Shown one piece after another: positions 1 to 4,783 of a stretch of 5,023 nucleotides of DNA. The notes beneath the pieces were generated by a model that saw only the letters and a program-made list of their open reading frames with translations, did not search any database and was not told the DNA's origin. Each line of letters opens with the position of its first letter. Within the stretch, counting starts at the first letter, position 1. The stretch comes from Mycoplasmatota bacterium. Its GTDB lineage: Bacteria > Bacillota_I > Bacilli_A > Izemoplasmatales > Izemoplasmataceae. The stretch is taken from the NCBI GenBank assembly GCA_022712785.1, contig JAFLJX010000123.1, positions 1 to 5,023 of the forward strand, written 5' to 3'. The translations under genes were made by a program, and so were the position numbers.

Positions 1-27
1 AGTGTTTGGTAATTAAGAAATTATGAA

Positions 28-60
28 GAGCCTATTACCTTAATAGGGCACGATGGGTTC
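28..60 (+). ncRNA. Group II intron domain V (catalytic hairpin)
   Basis: The 33-nt element fits the domain V architecture. The lower stem GAGCCTAT pairs with ATGGGTTC over 8 bp (with wobbles), there is a two-base CG bulge at 51-52 on the 3' side, and a shorter upper stem-loop lies at 36-50. The AGC triad at 29-31 corresponds to the metal-binding catalytic triad. The upper stem is imperfect (an A/C mismatch and a wobble). A competing 7-bp hairpin, CCTATTA with TAATAGG (31-47), can also form, so the fold deserves checking with a covariance model. Domain V is the most conserved part of these ribozymes, which is why the call is fairly firm. Confidence 0.75.
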
Positions 61-130
61 TGTGAGGGGCTTATAAGACTTACCCTTACTTGAGAAAAGA
101 GAGGAGTATGTCGAGGATAGTCTACTCGAC
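61..130 (+). ncRNA. Group II intron domain VI with branch-point A124 and 3' splice site
   Basis: GAG at 64-66 pairs with CTC at 125-127. A124 is then left bulged, and GGGGCTTAT-side bases (67-74) pair with 117-123. Further imperfect pairing continues inward (GAC 77-79 with GTC 110-112, TAC 81-83 with GTA 106-108). The intron would end at C130 with the usual A-pyrimidine terminus. An alternative short arm, GTGAGGG 62-68 with CCCTTAC 83-89, would place the branch point at A88 and the end at about 94. It would give a non-canonical AG terminus and is therefore less likely. Confidence 0.6.
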
Positions 131-140
131 TGTTTTTATT

Positions 141-428
141 ATGGCAAGAAAAGGACAAGAGTTTAATAGTTACACATCAGAGTTTAGATATAAAGTGGTA
201 ATGGAGAGAATTAAAGAAGGTAAAAGCTACAGGTATTTAGGAGAAAAGTATGATATTAGCAAGAAAACAGTTGAAACATGGGTTAGAAAGTACAAAAAGC
301 AAGGCAATTTATTTGAACAAAAACGAGGAAGACCAAAAGAATCTGAAGAAACCAACTACAAGGAAAAATATGAAATCTTAAAGAAGTTTTTAGAATCCTT
401 GGAGGAGGTAGAACAAGAGAAAAAATAG
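141..428 (+). CDS. IS3-family transposase OrfA (helix-turn-helix subunit)
   Basis: This 95-residue protein binds the terminal repeats of the insertion sequence and is the N-terminal part of the OrfAB transposase. A helix-turn-helix lies at about residues 31-53 (YLGEKYDISKKTVETWV region), followed by the basic KRGRPK stretch at 61-66. A charged, leucine-spaced helix at 74-95 is typical of the OrfA multimerisation zipper. I chose ATG141 (MARKGQEF) because it matches the usual start of these proteins. The open frame extends back to 90, but that part is the domain VI arm of the intron. No Shine-Dalgarno precedes ATG141; the purine-rich GAGAGGAG at 99-106 lies about 35 nt away inside the intron. 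Expression from the unspliced locus is therefore doubtful. The frame ends at TAG 426-428 within the frameshift site. Confidence 0.85.
   Translation: MARKGQEFNSYTSEFRYKVVMERIKEGKSYRYLGEKYDISKKTVETWVRKYKKQGNLFEQKRGRPKESEETNYKEKYEILKKFLESLEEVEQEKK
403..428 (+). promoter_or_regulatory. Programmed -1 ribosomal frameshift signal
   Basis: The end of orfA carries a run of six A (420-425) directly before its TAG stop, read in frame as G-AAA-AAA-TAG. An internal Shine-Dalgarno-like AGGAGGT (403-409) lies 10 nt upstream, the spacing that stimulates -1 slippage in dnaX and in IS elements. Slipping back one base at the second AAA continues as ATA-GCC-TTT and yields KKIAFIEKHRGIYRIKIMCE, the conserved start of OrfB in this family. 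No strong downstream stem-loop is evident, so the SD-like element is probably the main stimulator. The heptamer is G AAA AAA rather than the more common A AAA AAG. Confidence 0.7.
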
Positions 429-1222
429 CCTTTATTGAGAAACACAGAGGTATCTACCGAATCAAGATTATGTGTGAGGTATTAGAAATAAGCACATCAA
501 CATACTATAAATACAGGAATACGATAGATCCCGATTATAGTGATTATGTAATAATAAAGCAGGTTTTTGATGAGAACTTTAAATCATATGGATACAGACG
601 AATTACAGATGAATTAAGAGATGAATTAGGAATGGTTATAAATCACAAGAGAGTAGCTAGGATAATGAGAAAGTTCGGTGTGATGTCTAGATACATAAAG
701 AATTTAGTACCAAATTACACTCAAAAACGAAATGAGGAAGAAACAAGAGATAATTTATTACAACAAAATTTCAACCAAAGAGGTTGGGTCACAGATATAT
801 CAACACTACAATTAGTAAGAAATGGAAGAAAAGCTTATCTAAGCGTTATTTTAGATTTAGAGACAAGAGATTGGGTAGCATACAAAATATATAATCATAT
901 GCGAAACGAACTCGTTATGGACACATTAAAAAAAGCAATAAGCAAAAGAAAAGATCTGAATGGACTAGTCCTCCATTCAGATCGGGGTTCTCAGTATCTC
1001 TCAACTGAGTATAAAATAATCTGTGAATCTCATGGCATTATCGTTTCACATAGCCGTGCACATAATCCAAAAGATAACGCAGTTATAGAAAGCTTCTTTT
1101 CTAGTTTAAAGAAAGAGACTCTCTATAATTATAATATCACGAGTTTAGAAGAATACATACAGTTAGTCCATGACTGGATGCATTTTTACAATACAAAACG
1201 TAGAAGAAACAAAAAAAAGTAG
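425..1222 (+). CDS. IS3-family transposase OrfB (DDE integrase part of OrfAB)
   Basis: This is the catalytic half of the transposase, which excises and integrates the insertion sequence using an RNase H-fold DDE active site. It is read as a -1 frameshift extension of OrfA, giving a fusion of about 360 residues. An isolated start at ATG470 has no ribosome binding site nearby and would drop the conserved KIAFIEKHRG segment. Counting from that ATG, the HTH_21-like region is at 20-80 and the rve domain begins near 100. The triad is D109 (WVTDIS), D171 (LHSDRGSQY) and E207 (NAVIESFF). The last two are separated by 35 residues, as in D,D(35)E enzymes, so the active site is intact. The C-terminus stops at FYNTKRRRNKKK, encoded by a poly-A run at the terminal repeat. 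It lacks the LSPxEYR-type tail seen in many relatives, so it is either naturally short or slightly truncated. Confidence 0.88.
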   Translation: MAFIEKHRGIYRIKIMCEVLEISTSTYYKYRNTIDPDYSDYVIIKQVFDENFKSYGYRRITDELRDELGMVINHKRVARIMRKFGVMSRYIKNLVPNYTQKRNEEETRDNLLQQNFNQRGWVTDISTLQLVRNGRKAYLSVILDLETRDWVAYKIYNHMRNELVMDTLKKAISKRKDLNGLVLHSDRGSQYLSTEYKIICESHGIIVSHSRAHNPKDNAVIESFFSSLKKETLYNYNITSLEEYIQLVHDWMHFYNTKRRRNKKK

Positions 1223-1245
1223 ATGTCTTTTTAATAACATCTACT
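1211..1245 (-). terminator. Rho-independent terminator at the IS end, serving mobA-fdhD
   Basis: AGTAGATGT (1218-1226) and ACATCTACT (1237-1245) form a perfect 9-bp stem with a 10-nt loop. On the minus strand the stem is followed directly by eight T, the complement of A1211-1218, so it is a textbook intrinsic terminator in that direction. It lies about 30 nt past the stop of the minus-strand mobA-fdhD gene and would stop its transcript from running antisense into the transposase. On the plus strand the stem is followed by CTCTTGGG, so it is not a good terminator there. The orfB stop codon (1220-1222) lies inside the stem. Confidence 0.75.
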
Positions 1246-1262
1246 CTCTTGGGTTCATTTCA
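1237..1262 (-). repeat. Right terminal inverted repeat (IRR) of the IS3-family element
   Basis: The 26 bases end in CA at 1261-1262, giving the TG...CA termini typical of IS3-family elements. Read on the minus strand they start TGAAATGAACCCAAG, matching the ACCCAA core I recall for IS150-type ends. The inner 9 bases (1237-1245) are also half of a perfect hairpin with 1218-1226. The partner IRL is not in the window, so the exact repeat length is inferred. Confidence 0.6.
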
Positions 1263-1276
1263 TTTTTTTCCTCTTT

Positions 1277-2629
1277 TTATTTAATTACACGATCACTATG
1301 TGTATAAATATTTAGTTTCTTTCCTCTAGCAAATCCAATAATTGTTATATTAAGTTTCTTAGCTAGTTTGACTGCAAGTGTTGTTGGAGCGCTCCTCGAT
1401 ACTACTAATCCAATATTTATCAATGCAGATTTCAGTAATATATCAGATGATATTCTACCACTAGTGATTATGTACAAATCGTCCCTTTTTATTTGATTCT
1501 TTAGTATGTAGCCAACAATTTTATCAACCGCGTTATGTCTACCTATGTCTTCAAACAACTGCTTTTGATTGCCGTATATTAATTCAACGCTATGCACGCC
1601 ACCTGTTTCTTTAAATAATACTGATTCTTTATTGAACACAGATACTTGTTCAAAGATAGTATTTACATCAAATTGATGTGTTTTACTAACTTTAGGAAGT
1701 TTTGATTCATCTACTAAAGGTATGCTAGAACTTCCGCATGCACTAGATAAAATATTTAATCTTTCAAAGTTTTTTAAATCAACTTCATGATTTATTTGAA
1801 CGTCACATCTATGACTCTCCATATCAAGACTAAATTCTTTTATTTCTTCAATATTTTTAATAATTAGTTCACTATGGAGTGCTCCAAGTACTAAAAATTC
1901 AATATTCTCAGGAGTAATCATCATGGTTGAATAATGGTGATTATTCAAAAATATATTTAAGGGGTACTCAGTAATTATCTTGTCAGATACATTAAATGAT
2001 TCATTTTCTATAATTTTTGTAATTTCAAAAATTTTGTAAGGAGATGCGATGTTATCGTAATTATTATATAATTCAGATTCATTATTAATGTTTTTAAACA
2101 TATCGTAGTATCCTTGGAATTTTGATACTTTACTTTCAGGAATATATTTTGTATCAAGTAATTGAACCATTTTTTGAAATCCATAATTACCACTACTAAT
2201 AAAATCTTCAATTGTATTTATTATTTTAGAATTATATATTGCATTAAATGGTTCAATATAGTTATGATATTTAGAAACATAAGCATCAGATTCATCAATT
2301 AACGATTCTAAGTAACTAATAAATTCAAAGTTTATATAAGGCATATCACAAGCAATTACGTAATTATATTCACTTGTTGAATGATATAGTCCAGCATGTA
2401 AACCAATTAATGGGGTACTACCATGAAGGATGTCAGATACAACATGAACATCTAGCCCTTCATAATGCTCTACATTGTCACTAACAATAATAATTTCATT
2501 AAAGACTTCTTTAAGCTCTCTTACTTGTTTATGAACTAGGTATTCATTCTTGATTTTAATAAATTCTTTGTTAAATTTCATTCTTGATGACTTACCACCA
2601 GCTAAAATAATTGCACTAATATTTTCCAT
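1277..2629 (-). CDS. mobA-fdhD: MobA-FdhD fusion: molybdenum cofactor guanylyltransferase / formate dehydrogenase sulfurtransferase
   Basis: This 450-residue cytosolic protein joins two steps of formate dehydrogenase cofactor maturation. MobA (about 1-190) transfers GMP to molybdenum/tungsten-molybdopterin. Visible are the nucleotide-binding LAGGKSSRM (9-17), CDMP (94-97) and the C-terminal FKNINNESEL (178-187). FdhD (about 198-450) passes sulfur from a cysteine desulfurase to the bis-MGD cofactor. Visible are EYPLNIF (221-227), the Cys loop SSACGSSS (295-302), ETGGVH (341-346), EDIGRHNAVDK (360-370), SGRISSDILLK (390-400) and SRSAPTTLAV (411-420). The usual CxxC of the loop is reduced to one cysteine, C298, with Ser at the +3 position. 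In MobA the family RMGxDK signature reads RMKFNK. I start at ATG2629-2627 (MENISAI) because AAAGGAG sits 9 nt upstream; the ATG at 2638 abuts that Shine-Dalgarno. No formate dehydrogenase gene is in view. The gene is divergent from the helicase and convergent with the IS. Confidence 0.9.
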   Translation of the reverse strand: MENISAIILAGGKSSRMKFNKEFIKIKNEYLVHKQVRELKEVFNEIIIVSDNVEHYEGLDVHVVSDILHGSTPLIGLHAGLYHSTSEYNYVIACDMPYINFEFISYLESLIDESDAYVSKYHNYIEPFNAIYNSKIINTIEDFISSGNYGFQKMVQLLDTKYIPESKVSKFQGYYDMFKNINNESELYNNYDNIASPYKIFEITKIIENESFNVSDKIITEYPLNIFLNNHHYSTMMITPENIEFLVLGALHSELIIKNIEEIKEFSLDMESHRCDVQINHEVDLKNFERLNILSSACGSSSIPLVDESKLPKVSKTHQFDVNTIFEQVSVFNKESVLFKETGGVHSVELIYGNQKQLFEDIGRHNAVDKIVGYILKNQIKRDDLYIITSGRISSDILLKSALINIGLVVSRSAPTTLAVKLAKKLNITIIGFARGKKLNIYTHSDRVIK

Positions 2630-2667
2630 AGAATTCATCTCCTTTAACAGATACTTAGTCTAAAAAC

Positions 2668-2696
2668 ATTATATCATAAATCATAATTATTAAAAA
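2668..2696 (-). promoter_or_regulatory. Sigma-A-type promoter of mobA-fdhD
   Basis: On the minus strand a perfect -10 box TATAAT (2673-2668) lies 17 bp from a weak -35 box TTTTTA (2696-2691). Transcription would start near 2661, giving a leader of about 30 nt with the AGGAG site at 2643-2639. A TTGTTT lies slightly further upstream at 20-bp spacing and is less suitable. The assignment is by motif only. Confidence 0.5.
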
Positions 2697-2732
2697 CAAC
2701 ATAGTATATAATATAAAATATGTATTATGATT
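2679..2732. repeat. 9-bp inverted repeat between divergent promoters
   Basis: AATCATAAT (2679-2687) and ATTATGATT (2724-2732) are perfect inverted copies 36 bp apart. A second overlapping copy, ATCATAA, precedes the left arm (2673-2679), making a short tandem. The left arm falls between the -35 and -10 boxes of the mobA-fdhD promoter, where a repressor could act. The DNA is extremely AT-rich, so chance occurrence is quite possible; no regulator family can be named. Confidence 0.25.
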
Positions 2733-2751
2733 AAACAATGGAATATATTCC

Positions 2752-2779
2752 TTTACTTTTAAACTCATTGTGGTATCAT
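2752..2779 (+). promoter_or_regulatory. Extended -10 promoter of the RNA helicase gene
   Basis: TTTACT (2752-2757) and TATCAT (2774-2779) are separated by 16 bp, and TG at 2771-2772 forms an extended -10 element. The expected start, about 2786, lies downstream of the ATG at 2783. This supports translation from ATG2807, which has AGGAGG at 2797-2802. The leader would be only about 20 nt, leaving no room for a long cold-shock-type 5' UTR. Confidence 0.5.
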
Positions 2780-2806
2780 TAGATGTTTTGTGGTATAGGA
2801 GGACTT

Positions 2807-4450
2807 ATGTTATACGAAAATAAACAAATAGAGAAATCACTTACGGAAATGGGCTTTGAAAACTTTACTGAAATTCAGGAAAAGACAATCCCATTAATAA
2901 AAGAAGGTAAAGATGTTATTGGACATTCCCAAACAGGAACTGGAAAAACAGCAGCTTTCACACTTCCGATACTTGAAGGAATAGATTTCGAAAACAACAG
3001 CATTCAGGCAATTGTTTTATGCCCGACGCGAGAATTAGCAGTACAAGTTAAGCGAGAAATTGATAAAATAGGAAAATATGTACCTAAACTAAAAACCGTC
3101 GCAGTATATGGTGGAGAAGCAATCTCAAACCAAATCCGCGGTTTAAAGAAAAAACCACAAATCATAGTAGGTACTCCTGGTAGAACAATCGATCACATTA
3201 ATCGTAAGTTGATAAAACTTCACGATATAAAATTCTTAGTACTAGATGAAGCAGATGAAATGCTTAAAATGGGTTTCAAGGAAGATATTGAAACAATTTT
3301 GGGAGCAGCTAATCAAGAGCGTCAAACAGTAATGTTTTCAGCAACTATGCCGAGAGCAATACTGAATATTACTAAAAGATACATGAAAAACCCGATTCAC
3401 ATTTCAGTAATTACTGGTGATGAATCGAACAAAGACATTACACAATCATATTACAACGTAAATGAATCAAACAAAGTTGAGGCGGTCGGAAGACTTCTTA
3501 CAATTCATAATTCTAAACTTACGTTAGTATTCTGTAATACAAAAAGAAAAGTTGACGACGTAACTCAAAGATTAATCTCTAAAGGTTATAACGTGGATAA
3601 AATCCATGGTGATTTACCTCAAACAACAAGACTTGATGTATTAAACAAATTCCACAAAGGTGTATTAGACATCTTAGTAGCAACTGATGTTGCAGCTCGT
3701 GGTCTTGATATTAAAAACGTTGAAGTTGTTATTAATTTTGATGTACCTGAAAAAGCTGAATATTACGTTCACCGTATCGGTAGAACTGGTAGAATTGGAG
3801 CTAAAGGACTTTCATTTACTTTTGTAACAAAAAAAGACAATAGAAGACTTCAGGATATTATAAAATTTTCAAAAGCAACTATCACAAAAAAAAATATTCC
3901 AACAGTTGAAAAAGTAATGGCTGTTAAGCAGGAAAAACATATTGAAGAAATTACTACATTAATAGCAGATAATAATACGGCAGCTTTCAAAGATTTTGCA
4001 ACAGAATTATTAGTGTCAAATGACCCTATAGATGTTGTAGCAGCATTATTAAGTCAATTAGCTAAAAGTGATTCATCTAAAAAAATAGATGGAGATATTA
4101 ACGAAGATATGTCAAGAGGTTCTAGAAATAGAGGATCTAGAGATTCAAGAGATTCAAGAGGGTCAAGAGGATCAAGAGATAGATATAATAGTAGTGGTGG
4201 AAAGAATATAAAAAGATTCCATTTAAATATTGGAATTAGCGATGGACTAACAGTTCAAAAATTTGCTAACTTTGTATCACAAACTACTAACTTAAGAAAT
4301 TCTCAAATTAGAGATATAACAGTTAGACAAAGTTTCGCATTCTTCTCAACTGACGCAATTCATGAAGCTTCAGTAATGAAGAAAATGAAAAAATGTAAAT
4401 TCCAAGGAAAACAAACTTCAATTCAATTAGCAAAAGAAAGAGTTAGATAA
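2807..4450 (+). CDS. deaD: DEAD-box ATP-dependent RNA helicase with C-terminal DbpA-type RNA-binding domain
   Basis: This 547-residue enzyme unwinds RNA duplexes with ATP, most likely in ribosome assembly, RNA decay or cold adaptation. All core motifs are present: Q motif (GF at 16-17, Q24), I SQTGTGKT (41-48), Ia PTRELA (73-78), Ib TPGR (123-126), II DEAD (147-150), III SAT (178-180), IV VFCNTK (241-246), V ATDVAARGLD (292-301) and VI HRIGRTGR (322-329). A helical segment at about 375-425 leads to an Arg/Ser/Gly-rich linker (436-459). An RRM-like DbpA/CsdA RNA-binding domain follows at 468-546 (IKRFHLNIGISDG onward). DbpA/YxiN proteins use this domain to bind 23S rRNA, but CsdA/DeaD proteins carry it too, so the exact substrate is open. 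ATG2807 is chosen over ATG2783 because AGGAGG lies 4 nt upstream and the promoter would start RNA after 2783. The gene is monocistronic, with its own promoter and terminator. Confidence 0.93.
   Translation: MLYENKQIEKSLTEMGFENFTEIQEKTIPLIKEGKDVIGHSQTGTGKTAAFTLPILEGIDFENNSIQAIVLCPTRELAVQVKREIDKIGKYVPKLKTVAVYGGEAISNQIRGLKKKPQIIVGTPGRTIDHINRKLIKLHDIKFLVLDEADEMLKMGFKEDIETILGAANQERQTVMFSATMPRAILNITKRYMKNPIHISVITGDESNKDITQSYYNVNESNKVEAVGRLLTIHNSKLTLVFCNTKRKVDDVTQRLISKGYNVDKIHGDLPQTTRLDVLNKFHKGVLDILVATDVAARGLDIKNVEVVINFDVPEKAEYYVHRIGRTGRIGAKGLSFTFVTKKDNRRLQDIIKFSKATITKKNIPTVEKVMAVKQEKHIEEITTLIADNNTAAFKDFATELLVSNDPIDVVAALLSQLAKSDSSKKIDGDINEDMSRGSRNRGSRDSRDSRGSRGSRDRYNSSGGKNIKRFHLNIGISDGLTVQKFANFVSQTTNLRNSQIRDITVRQSFAFFSTDAIHEASVMKKMKKCKFQGKQTSIQLAKERVR
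4112..4183 (+). repeat. In-gene Ser-Arg-Gly/Asp repeat of the helicase linker
   Basis: Short imperfect 6- to 12-base units built from TCAAGA/TCTAGA plus GG(A/G/T) or GAT encode SRG, SRD and SRN triplets over 24 residues (436-459 of the helicase). The period is in frame, so length changes by slippage would keep the protein intact. Arg-rich low-complexity tails like this are common in bacterial RNA helicases, where they add non-specific RNA binding. Here the repeat lies between the core and the RNA-binding domain. Confidence 0.7.
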
Positions 4451-4453
4451 TTT

Positions 4454-4481
4454 AAAAACACTTTGAAAAAAGTGTTTTTTT
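4454..4481 (+). terminator. Rho-independent terminator of the helicase gene
   Basis: AAAAACACTTT (4454-4464) pairs perfectly with AAAGTGTTTTT (4469-4479) around a GAAA tetraloop, with the T-run continuing to 4481. The hairpin begins 4 nt after the stop codon. The A-run on the 5' side means that it could also work on the minus strand. Confidence 0.88.
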
Positions 4482-4668
4482 ATACTTTTTTAGAAGCTAC
4501 CTTTGTACAGTTTCAATCCTGATTATACTTCAATTCTTACAATACATATTTAATATAAATGAAGTGAATTCAACTTTTGTATCTCAACTATTCTTGGTGA
4601 AATATACATAATTGGAGTGTTCGTTAATAAAAAAGTTAGAATTTATAAAGGAAATTGTTTAAATCATT
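4482..4668. other. Intergenic stretch between two terminators, no convincing gene
   Basis: About 190 nt between the helicase terminator and a second, independent terminator hold no ORF with a credible start. The longest candidate, GTG4617 to TAA 4668-4670 (17 codons), has no Shine-Dalgarno. A weak promoter-like pair on the plus strand, TTTGTA followed 16 bp later by TATACT (4502-4529), sits near the left side. It could drive a transcript of roughly 160 nt ending at the second terminator. A small RNA is therefore possible, but no known family is recognised. Confidence 0.3.
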
Positions 4669-4697
4669 AAACAGAGTTTTTAAATCTCTGTTTTTTT
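4669..4697 (+). terminator. Second rho-independent terminator, upstream of the amidohydrolase gene
   Basis: AAACAGAG (4669-4676) pairs with CTCTGTTT (4686-4693) around a 9-nt loop, and the T-run extends to 4697. It is well formed and separate from the helicase terminator about 190 nt upstream. It therefore either ends an unannotated short transcript or insulates the downstream gene. An attenuator role is less likely, because the -10 box of the next gene lies 50 nt further on. Confidence 0.75.
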
Positions 4698-4723
4698 AAT
4701 GACAATTTAATTCAATTTGACTA

Positions 4724-4752
4724 TTTAGGATTTAATTGAAAAATAGTATAAT
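4724..4752 (+). promoter_or_regulatory. Promoter of the amidohydrolase gene
   Basis: A perfect TATAAT (4747-4752) lies 17 bp from a weak -35, TTTAGG (4724-4729). A better -35 sequence, TTGACT (4717-4722), is present, but at 24-bp spacing it is too far away. The region also contains a 7-bp inverted repeat, TTCAATT (4711-4717) with AATTGAA (4734-4740), flanking the -35 area. The weak -35 and the flanking repeat would fit a regulated promoter, but this rests on motifs alone. Confidence 0.45.
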
Positions 4753-4783
4753 AAATTATAGAAAGTTAAAAAGGGGTGGTTTT

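Larger units (their letters stand above)
1..130 (+). mobile_element. Group II intron, 3' end only (domains V and VI)
   Basis: This is the last part of a self-splicing retroelement; the ribozyme body and any reverse transcriptase/maturase gene would lie to the left, outside the window. The evidence is a domain V-like hairpin at 28-60 beginning GAGCC and closing with GGGTTC, followed at once by a domain VI-like arm whose 3' strand has an unpaired A at 124. That A is the seventh base from a canonical intron end, CTACTCGAC, at 130. The same spacing of branch-point A to 3' splice site is known from bacterial group II introns such as Ll.LtrB. Positions 1-27 show no recognisable motif and probably belong to the domain IV/V linker. 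The 3' exon would start at T131, so the intron is inserted about 10 nt upstream of the start codon of an IS3-type orfA. The boundary is inferred from structure, not from an empty-site comparison. Confidence 0.75.
131..1262 (+). mobile_element. IS3-family (IS150-like) insertion sequence, left end missing
   Basis: The element consists of orfA (helix-turn-helix), a -1 frame orfB (DDE integrase) with a frameshift signal between them, and a right terminal repeat ending in CA at 1262. Read outward on the minus strand, the terminus begins TGAAATGAACCCAAGAGAG. This resembles the TGnAnTGnACCCAA ends that I recall for IS150-type elements. The left inverted repeat and native promoter are not visible. 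Just upstream of orfA the sequence turns into group II intron, so the left IS end must lie beyond the intron, outside the window. The right boundary is only 14 bp from the stop codon of the neighbouring mobA-fdhD gene. The target-site duplication cannot be tested without the left end. Confidence 0.8.

Noticed and set aside
31..47. Perfect hairpin CCTATTA/TAATAGG as a terminator
   Set aside because: It has no T-run and a 3-nt loop, and it is better explained as part of the intron domain V region.
90..140. Upstream extension of orfA starting at TTG90 or ATG108
   Set aside because: These bases form the domain VI arm of the intron; the encoded residues do not resemble OrfA proteins, whose usual start matches ATG141. 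GAGAGGAG is also too close to ATG108 to serve it.
2008..2211. 67-codon minus-strand ORF
   Set aside because: It lies wholly inside mobA-fdhD in another frame, its product is low-complexity Ile/Leu/Lys, and it has no ribosome binding site or family motif.
2630..2638. Start of mobA-fdhD at ATG2638
   Set aside because: The AAAGGAG Shine-Dalgarno directly abuts this ATG; the next in-frame ATG (2629) has it at 9 nt and begins the conserved MobA strand.
2783..2806. Eight-residue N-terminal extension of the helicase (MFCGIGGL)
   Set aside because: There is no Shine-Dalgarno for ATG2783, and the predicted transcript begins at about 2786; ATG2807 has AGGAGG immediately upstream and gives the normal helicase N-terminus.
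4112..4183. Repeats that could suggest a CRISPR array or minisatellite
   Set aside because: The units are 6-12 bases without spacers, in frame and coding for an Arg/Ser/Gly linker of the helicase.
4617..4670. 17-codon ORF from GTG4617
   Set aside because: It has no ribosome binding site and no recognisable product, and its stop falls in the second terminator stem; it is indistinguishable from chance.
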